Assembly: GCA_964548365.1 (NCBI GenBank)
Contig: CAZJRD010000059.1
Span: forward strand, 1-20,795
From: B46-G9 sp964548365
GTDB lineage: Bacteria; Desulfobacterota; DSM-4660; Desulfatiglandales; Desulfatiglandaceae
DNA length: 20,795 nucleotides
Reading direction: 5' to 3'
A program made the position numbers and the translations under genes. The notes under the pieces are model-generated. The model was not told the DNA's origin and searched no databases. It worked only from the letters and a program-made list of their open reading frames with translations. Below are positions 14,551-20,795 of the stretch, in pieces; position 1 is the stretch's first letter; each line of letters starts with the position of its first letter.

Positions 14551-14880
14551 CTATTCATCCATCGGCTCATCGCATTTCTTGCACACACGAACCTTTGATC
14601 CGTCTTCGAGAATGCGCATACCAACTCTCGTAGCCTCAGTACATTTATTACAGACTATCATCACATTGGAAATATGGAGCGGCGCTTCCATTTCAATAAT
14701 ACCACCCTGGGCAGTGGTGGGACCGGGTCGAGCGTGCTTCTTGACAATATTGACCTTTTCCACGATGACCCGATGTTTTTCCGGGTCCACCTTGAGGATA
14801 GCGCCAATCTTCCCTTTTTCTTTCCCGGAGATTACAATCACCTTATCATTTTTCTTTATCCTGGGATGTTTCTTACCCAC
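14551..14880 (-). CDS. rplX: Ribosomal protein L24
   Basis: L24 (109 aa) is an assembly initiator of the 50S subunit. A KOW motif lies at ~10-37 (NDKVIVISGKEKGKIGAILK), followed by the GPTTAQGGIIEMEAPLHISN core. The C-terminus carries two CxxC pairs (C77/C80 and C100/C103), as in the zinc-ribbon-like forms of many bacteria. Start is GTG at 14880, preceded by GAGGAG. The 119-bp spacer before it is long for this operon. Confidence 0.96.
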   Translation of the reverse strand: MGKKHPRIKKNDKVIVISGKEKGKIGAILKVDPEKHRVIVEKVNIVKKHARPGPTTAQGGIIEMEAPLHISNVMIVCNKCTEATRVGMRILEDGSKVRVCKKCDEPMDE

Positions 14881-14937
14881 GTTCGTTGCTCCTCATTCCC
14901 ATCGCCTATCAGTTTTTCATCCATTACAACACCGGAT

Positions 14938-14950
14938 GACTGAATCAGTC
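14938..14950. repeat. 13-bp perfect palindrome in the rplN-rplX spacer
   Basis: GACTGA-A-TCAGTC is a six-base inverted repeat around one base, in the 119-bp spacer between rplN and rplX. A one-base loop cannot fold as drawn in RNA, so a four-base stem with a larger loop or a DNA site is more realistic. No T-run follows on the minus strand. Confidence 0.4.
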
Positions 14951-14999
14951 TTGATCGCACCTCTCTCCAAACCAAGAACCGGTTCACATCAGCCAATTC

Positions 15000-15368
15000 C
15001 TATAAGACCTCAGGAGCGAGCGAAATAATTTTCATGAAATTTTTTGCCCGAAGCTCTCTTGCCACCGGGCCGAAAATTCTTGTCCCAATGGGCTCCTTCT
15101 GCTGATTGATCAACACAGCGGAATTATCATCAAATTTTATATATGATCCATCAGGTCTTCTGATTTCTTTTGCGGTCCGCACGATAACAGCACGGGCAAC
15201 ATCACCTTTTCTTACCTTGGAATTGGGCATCGCCTCTTTGATAGAAACTACCACAATATCTCCAATGCTCGCATATCTTCTCTTCGATCCTCCAAGCACC
15301 TTGATACAGGAAAGTAACTTGGCGCCTGAATTATCGGCTACTTTAAGTTTTGTCTGTGCTTGTATCAT
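15000..15368 (-). CDS. rplN: Ribosomal protein L14
   Basis: L14 (122 aa) lies at the subunit interface and is highly conserved. Sequence starts MIQAQTKLKVADNSGAKLL and includes KVRKGDVARAVIVRTAKE and the C-terminal GPVARELRAKNFMKIISLAPEVL, here cited as its halves GPVARELRAK and NFMKIISLAPEVL. Length is exact for the family. ATG start with TTGGAG upstream. It is separated from rpsQ by 196 bp, the longest spacer in the ribosomal array. Confidence 0.97.
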   Translation of the reverse strand: MIQAQTKLKVADNSGAKLLSCIKVLGGSKRRYASIGDIVVVSIKEAMPNSKVRKGDVARAVIVRTAKEIRRPDGSYIKFDDNSAVLINQQKEPIGTRIFGPVARELRAKNFMKIISLAPEVL

Positions 15369-15399
15369 TTGAACAGCTCCAACAGTTCATCAGATCCTT

Positions 15400-15550
15400 A
15401 TCAAATATCAAATAGCCAAGTGAACGAGAAACTCGCACTCCTTTGACGTGCTCCATCGCCCTTTGCTGCACCAGGCAGGTGAGCTTGACACGCTTTGTCA
15501 CGCAGGCATTTGGATCTCGTCTGACATTTGAGCTTTGGCATTTGTCATTT
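15400..15550. repeat. Small repeat element with 7-bp tandem units at inverted ends, between rpsQ and rplN
   Basis: At 15523-15550 four 7-bp units follow each other (GACATTT, GAGCTTT, GGCATTT, GTCATTT). At 15400-15413 two units of ATCAAAT lie in the opposite orientation. About 110 bp lie between the two blocks, including a TGACA-N5-TGTCA palindrome (15486-15500) and a further GCATTTG (15506-15512). No open frame or known RNA is visible. It resembles a decayed miniature or intergenic repeat element inserted in the operon. Confidence 0.45.
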
Positions 15551-15564
15551 CCGGTTTATCCGGG

Positions 15565-15834
15565 TTAGGTCTCCATATTCCCTTTTTCCAAAATTTCCAC
15601 AACCTGCCAGCGTTTCCGTTTGCTCAGTGGACGGCTTTCCACAATCTGGACCTTGTCCCCTACTCTACACTGATTCAAGGGATCATGGGCCATGTACTTG
15701 CTCCTCTTTCTGATATATTTCTTGTAAACAGGATGTCGAGTGAGCCGGTTTACCAGCACCAATGCCGTCTTATCCATTCGATCGCTGACCACGGTCCCAA
15801 TCAGCCTTTTACGTACCCCGCCTTCTGTCATCAT
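15565..15834 (-). CDS. rpsQ: Ribosomal protein S17
   Basis: S17 (89 aa) is an early 16S rRNA-binding OB-fold protein. Signature stretches are GTVVSDRMDKTALVLVNRLT at ~13-32 and HDPLNQCRVGDKVQIVESRP. Two adjacent ATG codons (15834 and 15831) follow GAGGAG; the second has the better spacing and would remove one residue. It lies 15 bp after rpmC. Confidence 0.97.
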   Translation of the reverse strand: MMTEGGVRKRLIGTVVSDRMDKTALVLVNRLTRHPVYKKYIRKRSKYMAHDPLNQCRVGDKVQIVESRPLSKRKRWQVVEILEKGNMET

Positions 15835-15849
15835 CTCCTCACAGACGTA

Positions 15850-16047
15850 TCAAGAACCAGAGATTTCCAGTTCCCTGATCACCGTATTGACCCTTGCAAG
15901 ATCCTTTTTTGTTTTGGGAATAATCGCGGTATTCCCCAACTGTCCAGTGGCTTTCTGGAGGCGCAGATTGAAGAGTTCTTGGCTCAGATCTCTTTTCCTT
16001 TCCCTCAATTCTTCCACCGTCAAATCTCTCAACTCGCTCCCCTTCAT
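15850..16047 (-). CDS. rpmC: Ribosomal protein L29
   Basis: L29 (65 aa) is a small two-helix protein near the peptide exit tunnel. It begins MKGSELRDLTVEELRERKRD and has the family core ELFNLRLQKATGQLGNT. Length is typical. ATG start only 4 bp after the rplP stop. Confidence 0.97.
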   Translation of the reverse strand: MKGSELRDLTVEELRERKRDLSQELFNLRLQKATGQLGNTAIIPKTKKDLARVNTVIRELEISGS

Positions 16048-16051
16048 ATCT

Positions 16052-16462
16052 CTAGGCCCCCCTGCTCACAAATCTTGTCGCAAAAGGCAGTTTATGGCCG
16101 GCAAGCCGGAATGCTTCAGCAGCGACGTTTTCCGGGACACCTTCCAGCTCATAGAGTATCCTTCCCGGCTTGACGGCTGCGACCCACCCTTCAGGAGCAC
16201 CTTTCCCTTTTCCCATTCGGGTTTCTGCCGGCTTTTTGGTAACCGGCTTGTCAGGAAAGACACGAATCCAGACCTTTCCCCCGCGCTTTACGTGCCTGGT
16301 AACGGCAATCCGGGCTGATTCAATCTGCTGCGCACTCATAAAACCACATTCCACCGCCTGGAGGCCGTAATCTCCAAAAGCAAGGGACCTTCCCCGGTAT
16401 GCCTTCCCCCTAATACGTCCCTTCTGTTTCTTGCGATATTTGACCTTTTTTGGACTCAGCAT
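16052..16462 (-). CDS. rplP: Ribosomal protein L16
   Basis: L16 (136 aa) shapes the A-site tRNA elbow region of the 50S subunit. Motifs are MLSPKKVKYRKKQKGRIRG at the start, FGDYGLQAVECGFMSAQQIE at ~29-48, the loop MGKGKGAPEGWVAAVKPGRI near 82-101, and a C-terminus ending LPFATRFVSRGA. Length is normal. ATG start with AGGAAAAA upstream, 9 bp after rpsC. Confidence 0.97.
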   Translation of the reverse strand: MLSPKKVKYRKKQKGRIRGKAYRGRSLAFGDYGLQAVECGFMSAQQIESARIAVTRHVKRGGKVWIRVFPDKPVTKKPAETRMGKGKGAPEGWVAAVKPGRILYELEGVPENVAAEAFRLAGHKLPFATRFVSRGA

Positions 16463-16471
16463 TGGTTTTTC

Positions 16472-17110
16472 CTATTCACTCTTATCAGGCAATATTTCAC
16501 CGTTAAAAATGATCACTTTTACGCCGATCACGCCGTATGTCGTGAATGCCTCGGCAAAGCCGTAATCGATGTCTGCTCTCAACGTATGCAGGGGCACTCT
16601 CCCCTCGCGATACCACTCTCTTCTTGCCATCTCGGCTCCACCAAGCCTGCCGGCACAGGCGATCTTTATGCCGAGCGCCCCGAAACGAAGCGCGGAGCTC
16701 ACCGCTTTTTTCATTGCGCGCCTGAAAGCGACCCTGCGAACCAGTTGCAATGCGATATTCTCTGCCACAAGTTGTGCATTAATCTCGGGCTTTCTTACCT
16801 CCTGGATATCTACAATCACGTCTCGCTTGATCTTGCTTTCCAGGTTGCGCTTCAGGGCCTCAATCTCAGAACCCTTTTTGCCGATCACAATACCTGGTCG
16901 AGCTGTATGAATACGGATTCTCACCTTTCCAGCCGCGCGCTCAATCTCGATCTTTGCAACGCCGGCCTGTGACAATTTCTCTTTCAAAAACTTCCTGATG
17001 GTATGATCTTCGAGGACAAAATCACTGTATTCCTTGAGGGCGAACCATCTCGAATCCCAGTCTCTATTAACGCCCAGCCTAAACCCAATTGGATTAACTT
17101 TTTGTCCCAA
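16472..17110 (-). CDS. rpsC: Ribosomal protein S3
   Basis: S3 (212 aa) lines the mRNA entry tunnel with S4 and S5. The N-terminus MGQKVNPIGFRLGVNRDWDS is diagnostic. A KH domain follows with RPGIVIGKKGSEIEAL at ~71-86, and the C-domain has GRLGGAEMARREWYREGRVP with DYGFAEAFTTYGVIGVKV. The start is TTG at 17110 behind GGAGGTGA. It follows rplV by 66 bp. Confidence 0.97.
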   Translation of the reverse strand: MGQKVNPIGFRLGVNRDWDSRWFALKEYSDFVLEDHTIRKFLKEKLSQAGVAKIEIERAAGKVRIRIHTARPGIVIGKKGSEIEALKRNLESKIKRDVIVDIQEVRKPEINAQLVAENIALQLVRRVAFRRAMKKAVSSALRFGALGIKIACAGRLGGAEMARREWYREGRVPLHTLRADIDYGFAEAFTTYGVIGVKVIIFNGEILPDKSE

Positions 17111-17176
17111 TATTCACCTCCACAGCTAAGTGCCTCCTTCCCAGTGACTCCGGATCCCCGGCCCAAAAGAGCCGCT

Positions 17177-17509
17177 CTATTTACTATCCAAAATGACCGT
17201 CAGATGACTTGATCTCTTCCGTATCCTCGTAGCACGTCCCATGGCACGTGGACGAAATCGTTTCAAGGTAGGGCCTTCATTGGCGTACACCTTCTTAACA
17301 TAAAGGGTATCCACATCAATGCCGCTGTTCTGTTCAGCATTAGCAACTGCCGAATCAAGAAGCTTTTTCAATACACGTGCGCCCTTTTGGGGTGCGAATG
17401 AAAGCAGACCCAACGCCTCTTCAATACTTTTTCCCCGGACCTGGTCCATGACCAGCCGGACCTTACGCGGGGACATTTTCACAAATTTTGCTTCAGCTCT
17501 AGTTTCCAT
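17177..17509 (-). CDS. rplV: Ribosomal protein L22
   Basis: L22 (110 aa) has an extended beta-hairpin that reaches the exit tunnel near the macrolide site. Motifs are KMSPRKVRLVMDQVRGKSIE at ~11-30, KLLDSAVANAEQN and the hairpin GPTLKRFRPRAMGRATRI at ~80-97. Length is normal. ATG start 9 bp after rpsS; the ribosome site is weak. Confidence 0.97.
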   Translation of the reverse strand: METRAEAKFVKMSPRKVRLVMDQVRGKSIEEALGLLSFAPQKGARVLKKLLDSAVANAEQNSGIDVDTLYVKKVYANEGPTLKRFRPRAMGRATRIRKRSSHLTVILDSK

Positions 17510-17518
17510 GTTCCACGT

Positions 17519-17806
17519 CTATTTCTTCCCTTTAAGCTTTGATTTCTTATCACCGGCATGTCCATAAAAGGTTCTGGTTGGTGAAAATTCACCCAGCTTA
17601 TGCCCGACCATATCCTCAGTCACGAAAACAGGCAGAAATTTTCTCCCGTTGTGAACTGCGAATGTCAGTCCCACGAATTCCGGCAGGATCGTGGACCTTC
17701 TGGACCACGTCTTGATAATTTTCCTGCTCTGCGTTTCATTGGCCTCCTGAACCTTTCTCATGAGATGATCATCTATGAAAGGCCCTTTTTTTAACGAACG
17801 CGGCAA
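17519..17806 (-). CDS. rpsS: Ribosomal protein S19
   Basis: S19 (95 aa) binds 16S rRNA in the head with S13. The family N-terminus (M)PRSLKKGPFIDDHLMRKV begins exactly at a TTG at 17806, seven bases after GAGGAGG. An out-of-frame ATG lies between ribosome site and TTG but is too close to the site. The frame stays open 35 codons further upstream to 17911, but that part is unlike S19. C-terminal motifs are GEFSPTRTFYGHAGDKK. The 120-bp spacer before it carries an inverted repeat. Confidence 0.96.
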   Translation of the reverse strand: MPRSLKKGPFIDDHLMRKVQEANETQSRKIIKTWSRRSTILPEFVGLTFAVHNGRKFLPVFVTEDMVGHKLGEFSPTRTFYGHAGDKKSKLKGKK

Positions 17807-17840
17807 AACATATCCTCCTCTAATCTTCCAACCACAATTG

Positions 17841-17894
17841 GTTTCCCTGTATATGCGTCTTTTTGCTCCACCATCAAACGACGATAAGGGAAAC
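17841..17894. repeat. 8-bp inverted repeat in the rplB-rpsS spacer
   Basis: GTTTCCCT (17841-17848) and AGGGAAAC (17887-17894) are perfect complements around 38 bases. They occupy most of the 120-bp spacer ahead of the TTG-started rpsS. A smaller stem (AACCA/TGGTT, four-base loop) abuts the rpsS-proximal arm. Either could form in the mRNA; no T-run follows, so it is not a terminator. Confidence 0.4.
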
Positions 17895-17926
17895 TCCGAA
17901 CCCGCCTCCATCCTCCCGGTGAGACC

Positions 17927-18748
17927 CTACTTCCGCTTCTTTACAATCAGCCTGTCACTGGCTTTTCGATTCCGTGTCTTATACCCCTTCGTTGGTACCC
18001 CCCACGGAGTAACCGGATGCCTGCCGCCCGATGACTTTCCCTCACCACCTCCATGGGGGTGATCGACGGGATTCATAGCCACGCCTCGTACATGCGGCCT
18101 CCTCCCCTGCCATCTATTCCGGCCGGCTTTCCCGAGAGAAATGTTTTCATGATCGAGATTCCCTACCTGGCCGATGGTCGCCTTGCAGTCGAGGAGAATC
18201 ATACGGACCTCTCCTGAAGGGAGTTTGATCTGGGCGTATTTCCCTTCCTTGGCCATGAGCTGCGCATAACTGCCCGCACTCCTGGCCAGTTGAGCCCCGT
18301 GCCCAATATTGAGCTCAATATTGTGAATATGGCTTCCGAGGGGAATCTCCCGCACGGGAACCATGTTCCCTATCTTGATTTCAACCCCTGGTCCTGAGAC
18401 AACCCGGTCGCCCACACGAAGACGATTTGGTGCAATGATGTAGCATTTTTCCCCGTCTACGTAGTGCAAAAGGGCAATATTGGCGGACCTGTTGGGATCA
18501 TACTCGATGGAGGCAACAACTGCAGGGATACCTTCCTTGCTCCGCTTGAAATCAATAATCCTGTATTTGCGTTTGTGACCGCCTCCCCGGTGCCTCGCCG
18601 TCACCCTTCCCAAGGCATTCCGTCCACCTTTTTTATTCAATGAACGAACGAGACTTTTTTCAGGCTTCTCACGCGTAATCTCCTCAAAATTGGAGCCGGT
18701 CTGGAATCTCCTTCCAGGTGAAGTTGGTTTCTTGGTCTTAATCCCCAT
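17927..18748 (-). CDS. rplB: Ribosomal protein L2
   Basis: L2 (273 aa) is a core 50S protein needed for subunit joining and close to the peptidyl transferase centre. Motifs are GRVTARHRGGGHKRKYRIID at ~47-66, the OB/SH3 region IAPNRLRVGDRV, GSYAQLMAKEGKYAQIKLPS and the signature MNPVDHPHGGGEG, with H230 matching E. coli H229. Length is normal. ATG start at 18748, 54 bp after rplW. Confidence 0.98.
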   Translation of the reverse strand: MGIKTKKPTSPGRRFQTGSNFEEITREKPEKSLVRSLNKKGGRNALGRVTARHRGGGHKRKYRIIDFKRSKEGIPAVVASIEYDPNRSANIALLHYVDGEKCYIIAPNRLRVGDRVVSGPGVEIKIGNMVPVREIPLGSHIHNIELNIGHGAQLARSAGSYAQLMAKEGKYAQIKLPSGEVRMILLDCKATIGQVGNLDHENISLGKAGRNRWQGRRPHVRGVAMNPVDHPHGGGEGKSSGGRHPVTPWGVPTKGYKTRNRKASDRLIVKKRK

Positions 18749-18802
18749 AATTCTCTCCGCAGTTCGCTCCTTTTCCAGGCCTCTCAGGGACCCACCCGGT
18801 CA

Positions 18803-19090
18803 TTACACACCTTCAAAAAATTCAACACTCTCGCCGGGCGCCAGGGTGACAATTGCCTTTTTCCAGTCGGCCTTTTTGCCGGCATACCGTCCCATCCGCC
18901 GTTTTTTTCCCCGGACATTCATGGTTCTCACATCAACGACTTTCTTCTTGAAAAGGGCCTCCACGGCACGCCTGATCTCAATCTTGTTCGCCCTCTTGTG
19001 AACTTTTAAGCTTATCTGATTATAGAGCTCCTTCTGTAAATTTCCCTTTTCAGTAATATGCGGCTCTTTGATGACTTGATAGATATCCAC
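18803..19090 (-). CDS. rplW: Ribosomal protein L23
   Basis: L23 (95 aa) forms the rim of the exit tunnel and docks trigger factor and SRP. Motifs are EPHITEKGNLQKELYNQISL at ~8-27, ANKIEIRRAVEALFKKKVVD and the loop GKKRRMGRYAGKKADWKKAI. Start is GTG at 19090, which shares one base with the TAG stop of rplD (TAGTG), so translation is probably coupled. Confidence 0.97.
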   Translation of the reverse strand: MDIYQVIKEPHITEKGNLQKELYNQISLKVHKRANKIEIRRAVEALFKKKVVDVRTMNVRGKKRRMGRYAGKKADWKKAIVTLAPGESVEFFEGV

Positions 19091-19713
19091 TACGCAACCA
19101 ATGCCCCCTCTATCCTTCCAATGGCAGGTTTTACCACGAAAAGGTAATCAAACTTCAAGATATCGTAGACATTCAACCCTTCATATCGCATAACTTTTAT
19201 CCATGGCACATTTCGAGAAGACTTCTCCAATATGTCATTCTTCTCATCTGTGACGATAAGGGCCTTTGATACCTGAAAGGCATCCATCACCTGCACAAAG
19301 TCCTTCGTCTTGATCTGCGGAAGATTAAAATCATCCAGCACATAGAATTGCTGGCTTTGAACCTTGTCCGTCAGGGCCATGCGAACGGCGGCTTTCCGCA
19401 CTTTCTTGGGCGTCCGATGCGTGTAGCTTCGAGGAGAAGGTCCAAAAGCAACCCCACCACCACGTCTCGTCGGCGATGAAGCAACGCCGGCCCGCGCCCT
19501 ACCGGTTCCCTTTTGACGCCATAGTTTCGAGCCTGAAGATTTCACCTCCGACCGGCCCTTTGTGGCTGCGCTTCCAGATCTTCTGCTGGCCAATTGTGCC
19601 AATACCACCTGATGCAACACATGCTTCTTCACGGGAACATTAAAGATGTCATCGTTCAATTCCAGATCAGAAATCTTTTCTTTTTGGAGGTTATACACGT
19701 CAACCGTGGTCAT
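19090..19713 (-). CDS. rplD: Ribosomal protein L4
   Basis: L4 (207 aa) lines the exit tunnel and in some bacteria represses the S10 operon. The tunnel loop is visible as KLWRQKGTGRARAGVASSPT, then RRGGGVAFGPSPRSYTHRTP at ~83-105. The C-domain (ALIVTDEKNDILEKSSRN) and GLNVYDILKFDYLFVVKPAI are typical. ATG start with AAGGGGAA upstream, 28 bp after rplC. Confidence 0.97.
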   Translation of the reverse strand: MTTVDVYNLQKEKISDLELNDDIFNVPVKKHVLHQVVLAQLASRRSGSAATKGRSEVKSSGSKLWRQKGTGRARAGVASSPTRRGGGVAFGPSPRSYTHRTPKKVRKAAVRMALTDKVQSQQFYVLDDFNLPQIKTKDFVQVMDAFQVSKALIVTDEKNDILEKSSRNVPWIKVMRYEGLNVYDILKFDYLFVVKPAIGRIEGALVA

Positions 19714-19741
19714 TTTGTTCCCCTTACCGTACCTAAAACCT

Positions 19742-20362
19742 CTAGATTTTTCTTATCTCAACGAGGCTGTTCTTACTTCCCGGAACAGCTCCTTTTACCA
19801 GGATGAGATCCATCTCCGGCCTGACATCCACGATCTTGAGATTCTTGATCGTTACTCGGGCATTCCCATACCTTCCGGGGAGCTTCTTTCCTTTCTGAAC
19901 CTTTCCGGGTGTTGCACTGCACCCGATGGACCCCGGGATACGGTGTGAACGGGAGCCGTGTGTCTTTCGCCCGCCTGAGAAGCCCCATCGCTTCATGACA
20001 CCGCTGAATCCCCGGCCCTTGCTAATACCGGTTACATGAACGCGTTCTCCAATCTCGAAGATGTCAGACTTCAGCTCCTGGCCGAGCTCAAATGCATTAG
20101 GATCTTCCACGGGAATTTCGCGCGCTACTGAGAATCCGCCTTTCCCGGCGGCCTTGAAGTGTCCCTGAAGGGGTTTGTTCAGCCGCTTTTCCTTTTGTGG
20201 ACCATAACCCACTTGAATTGCGTTATACCCTTCCTTTTCCTGCATTTTTTTCTGGGTAACAACGCAGGGGCCAACCTGCAGTACGGTGGCCGGACAGCTG
20301 TTCCCTTCTCCGAGGAAATACTGTGTCATGCCCAATTTTTTGCCAAACAGTCTATTAATCAT
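19742..20362 (-). CDS. rplC: Ribosomal protein L3
   Basis: L3 (206 aa) nucleates 50S assembly and reaches toward the peptidyl transferase centre. The family N-terminus MINRLFGKKLGMTQYF sets the start at ATG 20362, with GGAG ahead. The open frame runs back to 20464 inside rpsJ but that part is not L3-like. Signature stretches are GISKGRGFSGVMKRWGF at ~112-128 and GSRSHRIPGSIGCSATPGKV. The position methylated as Gln150 in E. coli is Cys148 here, so PrmB-type modification is not expected. Confidence 0.97.
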   Translation of the reverse strand: MINRLFGKKLGMTQYFLGEGNSCPATVLQVGPCVVTQKKMQEKEGYNAIQVGYGPQKEKRLNKPLQGHFKAAGKGGFSVAREIPVEDPNAFELGQELKSDIFEIGERVHVTGISKGRGFSGVMKRWGFSGGRKTHGSRSHRIPGSIGCSATPGKVQKGKKLPGRYGNARVTIKNLKIVDVRPEMDLILVKGAVPGSKNSLVEIRKI

Positions 20363-20423
20363 GAAAAAAATCTCCAGTACGTTCCACAACTCTTGCAAAC
20401 AAAGGGAATTGTGAGCTCCTCTG

Positions 20424-20735
20424 CTAGAGCTTGATTTCCACATCCACGCCCGCAGCAAGATCAAGCTTCATGAGTGCATCCACCGTCTGCTGCGTCGGCT
20501 CTAGAATATCCATCAGCCGTTTATGTGTCCGAATCTCAAACTGCTCCCTTGATTTCTTGTTCACGTGTGGAGATCGCAATACACAGAACTTGTTTATTTC
20601 AGTGGGGAGCGGGATCGGCCCGGCAATTTGAGCTCCGGTCGCCCTGGCAGTTTCCACTATCTCAGATGCTGACTGATCCAACAATTTATGATCATAGGCC
20701 TTCAGGCGAATCCGGATCTTCTGATTGGCTATCAT
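20424..20735 (-). CDS. rpsJ: Ribosomal protein S10 / NusE
   Basis: S10 (103 aa) is both a 30S head protein and the NusE antitermination factor that pairs with NusB. Motifs are IRIRLKAYDHKLLDQSASEI at ~7-26, GAQIAGPIPLPTEINKFCVL and the loop SPHVNKKSREQFEIRTHKRL. Length is normal. ATG start 12 bp after the tuf stop with GAGGAGAAGGGG between, so it is very likely co-transcribed with tuf. Confidence 0.98.
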   Translation of the reverse strand: MIANQKIRIRLKAYDHKLLDQSASEIVETARATGAQIAGPIPLPTEINKFCVLRSPHVNKKSREQFEIRTHKRLMDILEPTQQTVDALMKLDLAAGVDVEIKL

Positions 20736-20747
20736 CCCCTTCTCCTC

Positions 20748-20795
20748 TTACTCGATAATCTCGCTGATCACGCCGGCTCCGACCGTTCTGCCCCC
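20748..20795 (-). CDS. tuf: Elongation factor Tu, last 15 codons (5' part outside window)
   Basis: Only the C-terminus is visible: GGRTVGAGVISEIIE followed by TAA at 20748-20750. This is the conserved domain III end of EF-Tu. The rest lies beyond the right edge. Its place directly before rpsJ is the common str/S10 junction. Confidence 0.93.
   Translation of the reverse strand, partial: GGRTVGAGVISEIIE

Noticed and set aside
14850..14957. Possible ~34-codon GTG-started leader peptide overlapping the rplX start
   Set aside because: It has only a generic purine-rich upstream, no family features and no conservation evidence.
20363..20464. N-terminal extension of rplC
   Set aside because: The 34 extra residues overlap rpsJ and are unlike L3; ATG 20362 gives the exact family N-terminus.
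1..20795. CRISPR arrays, tRNA/rRNA genes, insertion sequences, prophage genes
   Set aside because: No regularly spaced repeats, tRNA-like folds, transposase or integrase motifs were found on reading both strands.

Overview
The window is almost entirely one minus-strand gene array. It reads, in transcription order from the right edge, from the last codons of tuf (EF-Tu) through a complete S10-spc-alpha ribosomal superoperon, then pyrB and pyrC, then a type IV pilus regulator and a split pilin locus, and ends inside a large membrane glycosyltransferase-like gene at the left edge. I see no credible plus-strand gene, tRNA, rRNA, CRISPR array or insertion sequence.

Organism: a Gram-negative-type bacterium, most likely of the Desulfobacterota (former Deltaproteobacteria, in the broad company of Geobacter, Syntrophus, Smithella and Syntrophobacter). 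The main clue is the very short N-terminal pilin followed at once by a separate secreted C-terminal pilin-domain gene, with a PilR-type sigma-54 activator just upstream. This arrangement is known from Geobacter. The lineage is an inference; no sequence search was possible.

Layout: 20795-6397 carries tuf(partial)-rpsJ-rplC-rplD-rplW-rplB-rpsS-rplV-rpsC-rplP-rpmC-rpsQ-rplN-rplX-rplE-rpsN-rpsH-rplF-rplR-rpsE-rpmD-rplO-secY-rpmJ-rpsM-rpsK-rpsD-rpoA-rplQ. The adk, map and infA genes often found between secY and rpmJ are absent. rpmJ (37 aa) was identified directly from the DNA. Initiation codons were read individually: at least nine genes in this array appear to start with TTG and two with GTG. 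Three spacers are unusually long for the operon (rplB-rpsS, rpsQ-rplN, rplN-rplX) and hold inverted or tandem repeats. A strong hairpin with a T-run closes the array at 6287-6327, just before pyrB.

6259-4030 holds pyrB and pyrC (17-bp overlap), two successive steps of pyrimidine synthesis. pyrC overlaps a pilR-like gene (about 4079-2673). The 450 bp between pilR and the short-pilin start look like a complete sigma-54 control region: paired TGTC/GACA half-sites (2568-2611), a palindromic repeat (2466-2494), a -24/-12 promoter (2438-2453) and a roughly 200-nt leader. This drives pilA (2221-2003), the pilin C-domain gene (1989-1660) and a GT-C/TPR membrane protein (1652 to beyond the left edge). 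The last is a single open frame of 550 codons with no stop in the window.

Functionally the right three quarters is translation, secretion and transcription core. The left quarter is a candidate regulated surface-filament system: PilR with sigma-54 switches on a truncated aromatic-rich pilin and its partner subunit, and the adjacent GT-C protein could glycosylate them.
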